In this document: one piece after another, positions 1 to 9,427 of the stretch
How the letters are laid out: the number at the start of each line of letters is the position of its first letter
Numbering within the stretch: position 1 is the first letter of the stretch
Source of the DNA: Aurantiochytrium sp. KH105
Taxonomy: Eukaryota; Sar; Bigyra; Thraustochytrida; Thraustochytriidae
Direction of reading: 5' to 3'
Assembly: GCA_003116975.1 (NCBI GenBank)
Contig: BGKB01000122.1
Span: 62,001-126,000 of the forward strand
Length of the DNA: 64,000 nucleotides
The notes under the pieces: model-generated
Database searches by the model: none
The model's input: the letters and a program-made list of their open reading frames with translations, nothing else
Told to the model about the DNA's origin: nothing
Made by a program: the position numbers and the translations under genes

Positions 1-372
1 ATTACGGACCGTCAAGTCGCAGAGGATCGCGAGGCGGAGGTCATTGGCGTCTTGCAGCTCATCAACAAGGTCCACGGACATCGCTTTACGGAGGAGGACG
101 AGCACCTCTTGTCGAGCTTTCTTGACATTGTTGGCGGTCACATGTCCTCCTCGCAATTGTTTGCCTCCTCGCATCAACCCACCACGACCGAGTTTGGCGC
201 TGCGCAGGACATTGCAGGAACCGGCTCCGTCTCCCCTATGCCTCCGCTCACGCGTCGTCATGGCTCCAGTGGCAATGTGCTCTACCAGCCCGACAGCATC
301 GATGAGATTCAGGAAGAGGACGAGGATGAAGATGATGACAGCGGCATGCCTCTGGGCGTGCCCATGACTTGA
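1..372 (+). CDS. GAF-domain protein, 3' end only
   Basis: The frame is open from base 1 and ends at TGA 370-372, so only the last 123 residues are present. The visible part starts with the end of a GAF domain: a GVLQLINK strand followed by an FTEEDEHLL helix. This is the usual close of the cyclic-nucleotide or small-ligand GAF fold found in phosphodiesterases, cyclases and related signalling proteins. After it comes a Ser/Thr/Gln-rich tail, a very acidic stretch (EEDEDEDDD) and a short PLGVPMT end. No catalytic domain follows the GAF, so any output domain must lie upstream, outside the window. GAF assignment is confident; the protein's enzymatic class is not determinable here. Confidence 0.7.
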   Translation: MTDRQVAEDREAEVIGVLQLINKVHGHRFTEEDEHLLSSFLDIVGGHMSSSQLFASSHQPTTTEFGAAQDIAGTGSVSPMPPLTRRHGSSGNVLYQPDSIDEIQEEDEDEDDDSGMPLGVPMT

Positions 373-920
373 CGACCTTGTACGTAAAGTCTTCCTTCTC
401 ACATATGACCACAATACGTGTAAAGCTAAAAACAATAAAAAAGTATGAGAGGTCATCATGAGTGAACTTTGCCTCAAGACTCTTTGCGGCGCCCCTTTCT
501 TGTTCCAACGTGCAAACGTAGACTGCTTTTCTCTCTTTCTCTCTCTATACTCTTTCCCTCTCACTTTCGGCCACTCGATTGGTTGTGGTGTACGTAGGTA
601 GCATAGCGCATTAGAGCACCACTTCCAACCTACTCGTGTCACAAGTTGCCCATCTTGATGCAAATTGCATTTTTGGCGATTGTTACAAAACCTACCGGTG
701 TTGCTTCATCATTTCAAAGATTGAACGACACGACATCTTTGCTTCTGCTGGGCACTCAGGTGCGCCTTTTGTTCCCTCCTCTACGCGCGCGCCCGCACGC
801 GTCAATCGCGTCGATAGCCTTAGCAGCAAGGAAATGAAAAAGACTTCGGTTTCTGAGGCGCTTCATTCTTCTTTGCTTTTTGCATGCTGGGACCAAAGGC
901 AAAGACACAGCTTTGGGCAA

Positions 921-945
921 ACGCGCGCGCGCGCGCGTGTGTGTA
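921..945. repeat. (CG)n/(TG)n microsatellite
   Basis: Alternating CG followed by TG about 60-80 bp upstream of the NOPCHAP1-like ATG. It is a potential Z-DNA-forming sequence in the leader or promoter. Confidence 0.7.
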
Positions 946-1004
946 CGCACGGGCCTTGTTGAGCAAAGCAAAACGTGCCGAGGGGAGGCCGTAGAGAGGG
1001 CGCA

Positions 1005-1800
1005 ATGTCCTCGCCAGCAAAACGTCCCCTCATCGAGGAGGTAGCCGACAACAAGGAAACTGGGGCAGACGCGACCAGTGGCCATGACGACCCTGGCGTC
1101 GTCTCGTCCAAAGGCCAGCCTCCCGTAGCACCTGAGAAGGAGAGCGCGGCAGCCAGCGCTGCTGCCGCGTCAGAAACAAGGAAAGGGGCAGGTTCAAGTC
1201 CCAAGCGCGCAGAGTTCCTCGAAGTCGGCGTCACCGCACGACCTCAAGGCCACAGTCTCGACCTTCGTCCAGGCGGGGCCAAGCCCTTCACGGCGCCAAT
1301 GCCCCCAAGTGCACGTAAGTTGTTTGCTCGTACGCATGAGAAATGAGCCTCCGTTGAATCACTCACCAACCATTGTCTCGCTTACAGTTCTCGCCAAACT
1401 CGATCAGTTCCTGCCGCAAATTGCCAAGGCCAATGAAGAGCTCGCACGAAACCCAGCCGCCGCTTCCGCGTTGGAGATCTCGCGCGTCGACGATGCGGAC
1501 GAGGGAGAAGATGATCTTGATCGTCGTGGCGAAGGTGGCGATGACGACAACGGCAAAGACGCTGATGGCGAAAGGGGCGCATCTACTTCTCAAGGCTGCA
1601 ATGCAAACGTCAAAGCGCAAGACTCGGCTTTATCAAACATGGAGGCTGATGACGACGATGATGAGGGAGAGGAGGAGCAAGAACGCGGCGTCACAATGAA
1701 CATCACCCTCGTCCCTCTTGGCGAGGATGGGGAAGTCCAAAAGAATGGGCAAGCGGGAAGGGCAGGTGTCCAAGAGGACGACGCTGTCGAGAGCAAGTGA
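1005..1800 (+). CDS. NOPCHAP1-like (C12orf45/DUF4598) snoRNP assembly chaperone
   Basis: Two exons: 1005-1314 and 1388-1800, with a 73-nt intron (GTAAGT at 1315, CTTACAG ending at 1387). Splicing joins C+TT into a Leu codon and gives a 240-aa protein from ATG 1005; the frame is open upstream to a GTG at 975, but 1005 is the first ATG. The spliced junction creates LLAKLDQFLPQIAKANEEL, resembling the conserved core of NOPCHAP1, and a later VTMNITLV strand resembles its VxMDVAL motif. Between them is a long Asp/Glu-rich linker. In animals NOPCHAP1 bridges NOP58 to the R2TP complex during box C/D snoRNP assembly. That role is transferred from the family. Fibrillarin, another box C/D component, lies at 61-62 kb. 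Confidence 0.6.
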
Positions 1801-1884
1801 TTATTTCAAGCAACGTCTTAGCTAGCTTCTGTGTAGTATCCAAAACCAAATCAAACAAGGAGAGAAACAAAAGAAGAGAGCTCG

Positions 1885-2400
1885 TCAGTTTACATTCGAT
1901 GGGTTGCAGAGAGTGGCGAGGTCCGGGAGAAGCTCAACGAAAGGGTCCAAATTCGGGCTCTCGCGCACGCAGTCGGCCAGGTCTTGATATCTAACGACCT
2001 TGCGGTTATCCTTGAGGGCCTTTTCCATGGCTCTGTCCAGGAGGTCTCCGATGAACAGTTCTGTGGACTTGCAGACAAGGTGGACGGCCTCGGAGCCTGT
2101 CATCTTGACCTCGTTTGGCACCTTCATGATCCGCCGGATCGTGCCGGCGCGGATGAGCTCCTCGCCGCCGTCCAGCAGCACGTGGCGCGACCTCTTTTGC
2201 CCGCCGGCGCTCTCGGACACGCCGTTCTTCTCCTTGGCCTTGTCCTGCCGCGCGTTCCCCTTGCCGGCCTCCTTCTTGCCCGCGCTCGCCTTGGCGCTCG
2301 CCGCCGTGGCCGCCGAGGCCGGCATGGCTGCTGTCGCCGCCGTGGCCGCCGAGGCCGCCGGGACCTTGCTCTTGGGGCCGGTCGCGCGGCCCGCCTCCAT
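1885..2400 (-). CDS. CHRAC1/POLE4-like histone-fold protein
   Basis: 171 aa from ATG 2400 to the stop at 1885. The first 80 residues are low-complexity Ala/Lys/Gly (ASAATAA and GKKEAGKG types). The C-terminal half is a histone fold of the H2A/NF-YC class: TIRRIMKVPNEVKMTGSEA, then VHLVCKSTELFIGDLL and VVRYQDLADCV, ending in an FVELLPDL segment. This order matches CHRAC1 (CHRAC-15) and DNA polymerase epsilon subunit Dpb3/POLE4. Such proteins pair with a second histone-fold partner in chromatin remodelling or in Pol epsilon. The FxxxLLP ending favours CHRAC1, but CHRAC1 and POLE4 cannot be separated by eye. It is divergent from the oxidoreductase at 3119; about 720 bp separate the two start codons. 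Confidence 0.65.
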   Translation of the reverse strand: MEAGRATGPKSKVPAASAATAATAAMPASAATAASAKASAGKKEAGKGNARQDKAKEKNGVSESAGGQKRSRHVLLDGGEELIRAGTIRRIMKVPNEVKMTGSEAVHLVCKSTELFIGDLLDRAMEKALKDNRKVVRYQDLADCVRESPNLDPFVELLPDLATLCNPSNVN

Positions 2401-2514
2401 CCCGCCAGAAGCCCGCGCCCGCCCCTGCCGCGCGCGCCTGCTCCGCCGCGAGCGAGCCTCCGCGCGCCGCGCCTTCGCCCTTTGCCGCGCCGCGCCGCGT
2501 TCGTCTCTCTCGAC

Positions 2515-2605
2515 TCGCTCGTCTCATCTCATCTTATCTCGCTCTCGTCTCGTCTCATCTTATCTCGTCTCATCCCAGCCCGGTCGTCTCATCTCGTCGC
2601 ATCGC
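2515..2605. repeat. CTCATCTCGT-type simple repeat in the divergent promoter
   Basis: Degenerate tandem copies of a TCTCATCT(C/T)GT motif lie between the CHRAC1-like start (2400, minus) and the oxidoreductase start (3119, plus). The tract is pyrimidine-rich on the plus strand, and I see no ORF explanation for it. It could be part of the shared promoter or the 5' leader. Confidence 0.6.
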
Positions 2606-3118
2606 CGCAGCTCGTCCACCTCGCCGAGCTCAAGGCGGCTCCGCGCCTGCCCTGCAGCGCGAGGCCTCCGCGCGGGCGCCGCCAAGCCCGAGCTCGGCGC
2701 GGCGGGGCGGCTTGGCGGGAAACAATCAGATGATGCAGCTGCAGATGCCGCACGTCTCCAGGGAGGGGGCCCGTGCTGCTTGCTATCCTGAGCTCGCTCC
2801 AACTTTTCCATGTCGCGCTGCTTTGCCGCGTGGACATCAGCCAGCAAGATCGCTCAAGTCGGCGGACTCGTCGGCAATCGCAGCGTAGCGATCGACGAGC
2901 TCCTTGTCGCAGCGTGTGGAGATGGTGCGCCACTTCGGCGTCAAACCCATCATGGTCTGACGGAGACAGGCTTCCCATGCATGGAGAAGGATCCAGAGAA
3001 TGCGGGAGGCGCTCTCGGGCGGACTGGGCCGGCGCGGCGAGCGGCAGAGCGGAATCGGCGGCGCGGCAGCGGCAGCGCGGGAGCGGGAGCGGGCGCAGCG
3101 GGAGGAGCGGCGAGCAGG

Positions 3119-4354
3119 ATGGCGCAGCGGGCGGCGCGAGAGCTGGACGTGGTGGTGTGGGGCGCGACGGGGTTCACGGGCCAGCTCGCGGCGGCGTACC
3201 TGGCGACGGTGGCGAGGACGGCCGGCGTGAGGTGGGCCATCGGGGGCAGGAATGAGGGCAAGCTGCGCAAGATCGTGGCCGACCTCGAGGCGGGCAAGGA
3301 CACGGAGAGTCTGCCGGAGGTGATCGTGTGCTCGATCGATGACACCAAGGGGCTGCACGCCATGGCCGCGCGCACGCGGGTCATCGCGAGCCTCGCAGGG
3401 CCCTTTAGCCAGATGGGCACGCCCATTCTGGAGGCGTGCATCGCGGAGCGTTGCGACTACTGCGACATCACCGGCGAGGTGCCCTGGGTCAAGATCCAGT
3501 CGGACAGGCTCGGACCCGCCGCGGAAGCCAACGGCGTCATCCTCAGCAGCTGCTGCGGATTCGACTCGCTGCCCTCCGACCTTGGCACCCTCTACGCCGT
3601 GACCAAGCTGCGCGAAAAGTTCGGCCCCAATGTTCGCATCGGCAAGGTCACCGCCTACTTTGACATGATGGGCTCTCTCTCGGGCGGCACGCTCGCGTCG
3701 GGTATCGCGATGGAGAACGACCCCGAGCTTCACAAGATGAACCAAAACCCCTTTCTGCTTGGCGGGGCTCCTGAAGGCGGCCCGCGTCCTGATGACGCGG
3801 ATTACAAGAACTACGAGCAGGACCCCGAACTCGGCACGTGGATTGCGCCCTTTGGTATGGCCATGATTAATACCCGCATCGTCCGCAAATCGGGCACAGC
3901 GCTTCAGTATGGCCCCGACTTTCAGTACCGCGAAGTGGCCGTCGCGCCCTCTGAAAAGGCGGCTGCAAAGATGGCCAAGCCGTTGCCCCCCGCCTCCAAG
4001 CGGCAGGCCATGGTCGAAGCCGGGCGTCTTCCCAAACAAGGCGACGGACCATCCAAGGAACTCCGCGCCAAGTCATGGTTTCGCACGCGTATCAAGGCCG
4101 AGGACGCCACGGATCCCTCGCGCTACGTTTGGGTCCAGGTCAGCGGTGGCGATCCCGGATACACGGAGACTGCCAAGATGCTTTCGGAGGCTGCCATTTG
4201 CCTTGCCCAGCAACGCGAGGTCTTGCCGCGCACTGCCGGGTTTCTCACGCCGGCGTCCTCCATGGGCACTGCGCTCATCGAGCGTCTTCAAGCAGCTGGA
4301 ATCCGCTTTGAGTCCATTCCGAGCCCGGCGTCATCGTCGTCTTCTAAACTTTGA
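3119..4354 (+). CDS. Saccharopine-dehydrogenase-like oxidoreductase (SCCPDH family) with SKL end
   Basis: 411 aa from ATG 3119. The N-terminus reads DVVVWGATGFTGQLAAAYL, a Rossmann dinucleotide-binding loop at about residues 9-25. Further family features are IGGRNEGKL, SLAGPFSQMGTPILEAC, YCDITGEVPW and CCGFDSLPSDLGTL. Length and motif order match SCCPDH/trans-acting enoyl reductase-type proteins (about 420 aa), not true saccharopine dehydrogenase. The substrate is unknown. The C-terminus is Ser-rich and ends exactly in SKL, a canonical PTS1 peroxisome import signal, so a peroxisomal location is inferred. The frame stays open upstream with ATGs at 2810 and 2981, but that extension is Gly/Ala/Arg-rich and unlike the family, so I chose 3119. 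Confidence 0.8.
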   Translation: MAQRAARELDVVVWGATGFTGQLAAAYLATVARTAGVRWAIGGRNEGKLRKIVADLEAGKDTESLPEVIVCSIDDTKGLHAMAARTRVIASLAGPFSQMGTPILEACIAERCDYCDITGEVPWVKIQSDRLGPAAEANGVILSSCCGFDSLPSDLGTLYAVTKLREKFGPNVRIGKVTAYFDMMGSLSGGTLASGIAMENDPELHKMNQNPFLLGGAPEGGPRPDDADYKNYEQDPELGTWIAPFGMAMINTRIVRKSGTALQYGPDFQYREVAVAPSEKAAAKMAKPLPPASKRQAMVEAGRLPKQGDGPSKELRAKSWFRTRIKAEDATDPSRYVWVQVSGGDPGYTETAKMLSEAAICLAQQREVLPRTAGFLTPASSMGTALIERLQAAGIRFESIPSPASSSSSKL

Positions 4355-4399
4355 GAAAAGCACAACCAACACCAATATTCTTATTTTTGGGGAATCTTG

Positions 4400-5061
4400 C
4401 GAGTTCGCGAAGGACTCTCAATCAGGTCCATTTGATTGCTCGAGCTGACAAAGTGTATAGAGACCAAGATGACTCGTCCCGTGAAAAACGCGTGATGACG
4501 ACTCATTCATTTTTTAACAGTCAAGACAAAGGGATTTGGCTGGCGTCGTCAGAAGGGAGTTGGCCTATTCCATTTGCGTTCTCTGACAGCGAGTCACACT
4601 GTCTTGAAAAGAGACTCAGAGCATAGATAGTGAGTGGGCCCAGGGTTGTAGGCACCATGATTTATTTATTTTTTACAAAATAAAAAAAATTCGGTGCGCA
4701 CACATAAATTCGTTGAGAGCGCAGGTAGTAAGTTCTAGCGTAGGCCCTAGGTCCTCCGGGTACTGGTAGAAAGACACGAGTTGACGTAGTGGTGAAGAGG
4801 CCAAAGTCGATTAGAAACGCGCGAGGAGATCGCGCGTTTGGAGATCGCGCGGCGCCTCGCCTCTGACTGCGCGAAATTGCCCTAGCGCTTACTCACGTGA
4901 GCTCGTCGTTCCGCCGACGTCGCGCTCCTGCCCATCTCGGCAATCAATGCCAACAGGTGGCCTTTGCACGACGCCAGCACTGAAAGTCAGAGCCGACGCG
5001 AAAAGCTCAAAGAAGGGCAGTATAATACCTTTTGAAACCTTCAGCAAGCTTCAGTATAAAA
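4400..5061. other. Intergenic spacer, no gene seen
   Basis: Between the stop of the oxidoreductase and the LRR gene. It holds an A/T-rich stretch near 4660-4695 and GC-rich sequence with palindrome-like CGCGCG elements near 4820-4870. Short ORFs here have no recognisable protein features. Confidence 0.5.
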
Positions 5062-5808
5062 ATGACGGAACCTTCGATAGCTCTCATTACCAAGCGAGCG
5101 GGCGTAGCGCGTGCAGAAAATGTTCAACGACTGAACCTCGAAAACCTGGGCCTTGGCCACGTTGGCCGTCTTCAAGAGTGCCGCGCCTTGGAAGACCTTT
5201 GTCTGGCCGACAACAAAATCACAACACTTGAAGGTCTCGGTGCCTTGCGTAAATTGCGCCGCCTCGATGTATCAGGAAACCGTTTACAGTCACTTGCAGG
5301 TATTGAGCATCTCGATGCCTTGGAGGAGCTCTTCGTTCAGGGGAACCAGATCGAAAGCTGGGATCGCGATATCAGGCCCTATTTGCTGGACCTTCCTCGA
5401 CTTCGAGTACTTCATTTGAAAACTCGGACCGGAGCGAGCGCCAATCCGCTCTGTGCAAGTGAAAAGGCATACCCAACAATGATTCTTCAAAGATTTCCAC
5501 AGATTGAGGTGATTGACGGCAATCGCGTCCATCTCACCCACGTGCGACATTTCGAAGCTGCCGAGCCCTTGCCAGATCTCACACCAGCCTCGCAAGAGCT
5601 ACCCGAGCCCAAACAGTGGACGTGGGAAGTCCCGAGTTCCTTTCAGCACGATTTGCTCGATACCTCGTTGCAGGAAGCCTTTGCCACAAACCTCAGTGAC
5701 ATGAAGATGCTTCTTGCGGAAGCTGACAAGAGACTCGAGCGTCACTTCCCGAAAGCGCCGGGTTCGCGTCCAGGTCCTGCGCGTCGTCAACTCCGGCGAG
5801 GTTCTTGA
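5062..5808 (+). CDS. LRRC61-like leucine-rich-repeat protein
   Basis: 248 aa from ATG 5062. After a short ITKRAG lead come about four SDS22-type leucine-rich repeats: VQRLNLENLGL, LEDLCLADNKITTLEGL, LRRLDVSGNRLQSLAGI and LEELFVQGNQIESW. An LRR-cap-like segment follows, with NPLCASEKAYP and PQIEVIDGNRV. The C-terminal third has no repeats and contains LLDTSLQEAFATNL. Repeat number, the NPLCA and VIDG cap, and the extra helical tail match the layout of animal LRRC61, including length. Function is unknown; SDS22-type LRRs are usually protein-binding scaffolds, often linked to phosphatases or cilia. The frame is open upstream to a TTG at 5032, but ATG 5062 is the first methionine. Confidence 0.7.
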   Translation: MTEPSIALITKRAGVARAENVQRLNLENLGLGHVGRLQECRALEDLCLADNKITTLEGLGALRKLRRLDVSGNRLQSLAGIEHLDALEELFVQGNQIESWDRDIRPYLLDLPRLRVLHLKTRTGASANPLCASEKAYPTMILQRFPQIEVIDGNRVHLTHVRHFEAAEPLPDLTPASQELPEPKQWTWEVPSSFQHDLLDTSLQEAFATNLSDMKMLLAEADKRLERHFPKAPGSRPGPARRQLRRGS

Positions 5809-6209
5809 CTTGGAGAAGAGAGAACCCAAAATGGTGTCCAGTGAATTCTCTCGGAGGGAATGATGAGCTGGAGCCCGGGGTTTGTATGTAAAGATTGACA
5901 AGAAAAAAAGGGCGGGCAAGATCATGTGCCAAGTTAGTTACGCGTCCATTCTCAAGATAAGGTTTATTCAGGAAAAGGTGCAATTGCATGTTACCTATTG
6001 GAAAAAAAGATCATGGATAGCGACGGAAAGCGCTTCTCGCGCCGCAAAAATATCGCATGTAAATTGTCGTTTCTTGTCCTCTTTCCGCGAAAGCCGGTCT
6101 GCCATTCGTAAATCTTCTATCTCTTCCTCTTCTTCGCTTCTTCGTCGTGGGTGGCAATAATTTCAATCATAGCCATTTGTCGATTCGCGAACTGTTTCGC
6201 GGACTTTAT

Positions 6210-7820
6210 CTAGCAAAAGCGAAAACGAGCGGCGAGACTCAAATGATCCGAGCTCCACTTTGAGTTGGGGATGCCCATACCGTAGGCGCGTGTGTCTGGA
6301 AGAGCGAGATATTCCGCCGTTTCAAGCCCATTGCCAGTGAAGATATAGTCCACAGTGCCCTGAAAGCTATCGTGGAAAGTGGTAAAGGCCGGCTCTCCTG
6401 TTGATTGCGACGTGGCTTGCATTGCGTATGCGCTCTTCAAGGGTTCCAAGCCCGTGACGAGCGTCTCTGGCATGTCACAGATTCTACTGGGTTTGCGACG
6501 CTTGAATTCTTGTTGCATGGTCTCTTGTTGCTCTGACTGCGACTCTTCATCTCCGTTCTCACGCACGAATGTGGCGATGATATCGTCTACATTACCATCG
6601 GGTTGCTTCCCCGCTTGCAAATCGCTCCAGCCATTCGCATCGGGCATGCCAAGAACTCCTTCGTCCTCTTGGTCCCCCGCCGCTTCGTTGCCGCTCGATC
6701 GTAGTTTGTTGTCGCGTGCACGTGCAGTCTGTTGGCTCGAGTTTTGGGGAGCTCTGTAGCGGCCGCAAAAGGTTCCCGAGCGACCATGCGGTCCTGTCAT
6801 GATGGCCTTGACTCGATGTCCGCGACGACACGTGGCCATAATAAGACCTTGGCCGCTAATGTGCGATGGTTCGTGCGCGTGCACGTCATGCAGCCGAGAC
6901 GTCGTGAGAAACTCGTAGACTGCGGACTTGGGTGTCGAGTTGAAATCTCCACAAAGCGCAATGGCTGCGCCGTCGTGTCGTGCGCGGAGTGTCTTGAGCT
7001 CAGTGCACAGCTTGCATAGCTGCGCAAGCTTGACGTCGCCCCGACGCGGGTTGAAGAGAATATGTGTGGTGCAAACGATGAGCTTTCGTCGCTTCGGTCC
7101 ATGGAGGTGTTCGAGCACGAGTGCCAGGGCAACATTGTCTCGGTCAAGTAAGTCTGTTTCGCCCACAAAGTACTCGATTGGGAGAGACTTGACCATGCGA
7201 AAGGTGCTTGTCTTGAACCAAATGGCGCAGCCGTCCGTCTTGGCATTGGTGCGTTTCTTGAAGAGGCCCTGATAGCCCTTGCCTGTGAGAACGCGGTCAA
7301 ATGTCTCGTCGAAGTGCTTGTTGTCCACCTCTTGCAGACAGATAATGTCGGCGTTGATCTTTCCGTCTGTAATGTGCTTGAGTAGTCGCGGCGCACGGTA
7401 CGACCATTCGAGGAGCTCCTGCGGAACCCCGGGATAATGCGTGGAGTCAACGAGGTCGTCCGCAAGTACGTTGAAGTTGACCAGACAAAAGTCGTGCGTG
7501 GCATCACCCTCGTTTCCATTGGCCAGCTGCGGTCGCTGCTGCTCCGCCTTGGAGCCGCGTGGTTTCGTCCAGGTCCTCTCGGCGACGCTCGGTTTCGAGC
7601 GCCACGCTGCGGAGCTGTTTGCACTGCCGGCCCTCCCGCGTGCCCTCGCGGCCCCGCGGGCCCTCGCCGGAGCGCCGCGAGACCCCCGGGCCCCGGCCCC
7701 GCGCCCGCGTGACCCGCGCCCGCCGCCGCCGCCCGCCGGGAGCTCCTCGCCGTGCGCGAAGCGGCACCTGGCCCCGAAGCGGCACGCGCTCGTCGACGCC
7801 CACGACCTGCAGACCGCCAT
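6210..7820 (-). CDS. CCCH zinc finger + CCR4/angel-type EEP nuclease
   Basis: 536 aa from ATG 7820, the first in-frame ATG although the frame is open to 8183. Residues 4-23 form a CCCH finger with exact C-x8-C-x5-C-x3-H spacing, followed by an Arg/Gly/Ala-rich linker. The rest is an endonuclease/exonuclease/phosphatase domain: [15 protein letters not shown] with the metal-binding Glu, [31 protein letters not shown], and [11 protein letters not shown] with the final Asp-His pair. This matches CCR4/nocturnin/angel deadenylase- or phosphatase-type nucleases. An insert of roughly 150 residues, partly acidic and Gln-rich, interrupts the domain between CGDFNSTP and TVDYIF. RNA is the likely substrate, and the CCCH finger may give RNA specificity. 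It is divergent from the U1-C gene. Confidence 0.8.
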   Translation of the reverse strand: MAVCRSWASTSACRFGARCRFAHGEELPAGGGGGRGSRGRGAGARGSRGAPARARGAARARGRAGSANSSAAWRSKPSVAERTWTKPRGSKAEQQRPQLANGNEGDATHDFCLVNFNVLADDLVDSTHYPGVPQELLEWSYRAPRLLKHITDGKINADIICLQEVDNKHFDETFDRVLTGKGYQGLFKKRTNAKTDGCAIWFKTSTFRMVKSLPIEYFVGETDLLDRDNVALALVLEHLHGPKRRKLIVCTTHILFNPRRGDVKLAQLCKLCTELKTLRARHDGAAIALCGDFNSTPKSAVYEFLTTSRLHDVHAHEPSHISGQGLIMATCRRGHRVKAIMTGPHGRSGTFCGRYRAPQNSSQQTARARDNKLRSSGNEAAGDQEDEGVLGMPDANGWSDLQAGKQPDGNVDDIIATFVRENGDEESQSEQQETMQQEFKRRKPSRICDMPETLVTGLEPLKSAYAMQATSQSTGEPAFTTFHDSFQGTVDYIFTGNGLETAEYLALPDTRAYGMGIPNSKWSSDHLSLAARFRFC

Positions 7821-7862
7821 CTCCGGCGCCTGCTCGCTGCTCGCTCGCGCGCGAGGGCGCAG

Positions 7863-7950
7863 GTTCGCTTCGGGGTTTGCTTGCAGGGTCGCTTCGGGGT
7901 TTGCTTGCAGGCCGCTTCGAGGGTTTGCTTGCAGGTTTGCTCCGGGCTGG
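7863..7950. repeat. 24-bp tandem repeat between divergent genes
   Basis: Three full 24-bp units (7863-7886, 7887-7910, 7911-7934) plus a partial fourth. Each has the core CGCTTCGGGGTTTGCTTGCA. The array lies upstream of the CCCH/EEP gene (ATG 7820) and upstream of U1-C (ATG 8206). On the minus strand it extends the nuclease frame as QANP-type repeats but has no ATG. Confidence 0.75.
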
Positions 7951-8205
7951 TGGCGGCCATGGGCGGCTCGAGCAGCGGCGGCGGCGGCCCGAAGGCGCGG
8001 CGCTGGCAGCCACGAGCCGCCGGCAGACCGCCATCGGCGGCGCGGCGAGCGGGCGCGGCGGGCGCGGCGCGGCGGCAGGGCCGGACGAGGCGCGGGGCGT
8101 GCGGCGCGCGGGCTGCGTCGTGATCTGGGGGGGCCTTTGCGCGCGCACGCGGAGAGCGAGGGCGGCGACGGCGACGAGGACAACGGCGACGAGTCGGCCG
8201 GCGCG

Positions 8206-8349
8206 ATGCCGCGCTTCTACTGCGACTACTGCGACATGTACCTGACGCACGACTCGATGCACGGGCGCAGGCAGCATAGACTCGGGTGGAAACACCGACA
8301 GAACTTTGGCGCCTTTTATGAGCACTTGTACCAGCAGCAGCAGGAAGAG

Positions 8350-8398
<49 letters not shown>

Positions 8399-8676
8399 TG
8401 CAGCAGCAGCTGCAAATGGCGCAGATGGCCCAGCAGCAGCAGCAACAGCAACAGGCATACATGGGGACTCAGCCTCCAGGAGGTGTTCCACCGCCCATGG
8501 GCATGCCCCCACCTATGGGGATGCCACCGCCTATGGGAATGCCGCCGCCAATGGGGATGCCGCCTCCGGGAGCTTTGCACCAGGGAGGCTATCCTCCTCA
8601 ACAGGCAAGTGCGTATCCGCAGCACCAGCAGCACCAGCAGCAGCAAGCGCCTGTTTCGGAACAGAGTCGGAGGTGA
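8206..8676 (+). CDS. SNRPC: U1 snRNP protein C with polyglutamine insert
   Basis: 156 aa from ATG 8206. The N-terminus [20 protein letters not shown], with the paired downstream histidines in [10 protein letters not shown], is the U1-C C2H2-type zinc finger (about residues 1-35). This finger contacts the 5' splice site-U1 duplex in the spliceosome. The family's helix follows ([11 protein letters not shown]). A CAG-encoded polyglutamine tract replaces the usual linker, and then come repeated PPMGMPP motifs typical of the U1-C proline/methionine-rich tail. The protein ends EQSRR. It is a direct, high-confidence match. The 5' region to about 7960 is GC-rich with no convincing upstream exon. Confidence 0.93.
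8332..8460 (+). repeat. CAG microsatellite encoding polyQ in U1-C
   Basis: An almost pure CAG tract at 8353-8400, continuing as CAG/CTG/CAA to about 8455. It encodes a long Gln run in U1-C, broken by a few Leu, Met and Ala. Confidence 0.9.
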
Positions 8677-8719
8677 GACGAAAACAAGACGAGACGAGAA
8701 GAGAAGAGACACGACGAGT

Positions 8720-9420
8720 CGAGTCGAGTCGAGTCACGCCAAGAGTACGCTATTTGATTTTCCTTAGGTATCGATCGATCTGCCATGGCGGCAGGTTCTT
8801 GCACATTTGGTCACTTATATTTGAACATTTTGCCACCAAGCCAGAGAGAGGGCTATCTTTGTTGCCCCTTTTCGAGCCGCCACAATTTTGTTTGCAAGCT
8901 CTATCTGCAGAGTTGTCAAAAGGCAGCATGCGTCGAAGGCCAGACTTTAGAAACCTGCGTTCCTGAGTCTTGTTTCAGGCTCATTTGCTGTGCGCTCTTT
9001 TCGGTCTTCTTGATTGCTCATGTGCTCGCTCAAGGTCTTATGAAGATCGCAAATACATGCAGAATGTCAAATGATTGAAGAATTTCGACTGATTATATAA
9101 TTGTTATATGCATACAGGATGACGACAAGGTACTCTTGCAGTTTATTCTGCGCGAGCGGAGCCGCTCGCAAAGGACCATGAGCTACCCCGCAATCATTTA
9201 GAACAAAAGGATCATGGGGTGCTCCGTAATCTCTTGGAGCAAGAAGTGTTGTACACGTTCTAGTAAAAAGTAAGGCAATGACAGGTAATACTCTTCTCTC
9301 ATTTCTCTGTCTCCCTCTCTCTCTCTGTCATCTCACGTCAATGCCAGCGTACGGGCAAGTTTCTCGCAACCTTTACAACGCAGTCTTCACATGGCATGTT
9401 TCTCTTTGATGTAGAGGAGT
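8720..9420. other. Intergenic spacer, no gene seen
   Basis: Convergent region between U1-C and the SDR gene. It contains GAGTCGAGTCGAGTC-type repeats just after the U1-C stop and a CT-rich tract at about 9300-9330. No supported ORF. Confidence 0.5.
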
Positions 9421-9427
9421 AAAACCT

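Noticed and set aside
2810..3118. N-terminal extension of the SCCPDH-like gene from ATG 2810
   Set aside because: Gly/Ala/Arg-rich sequence lacking family similarity; ATG 3119 sits right before the Rossmann loop.
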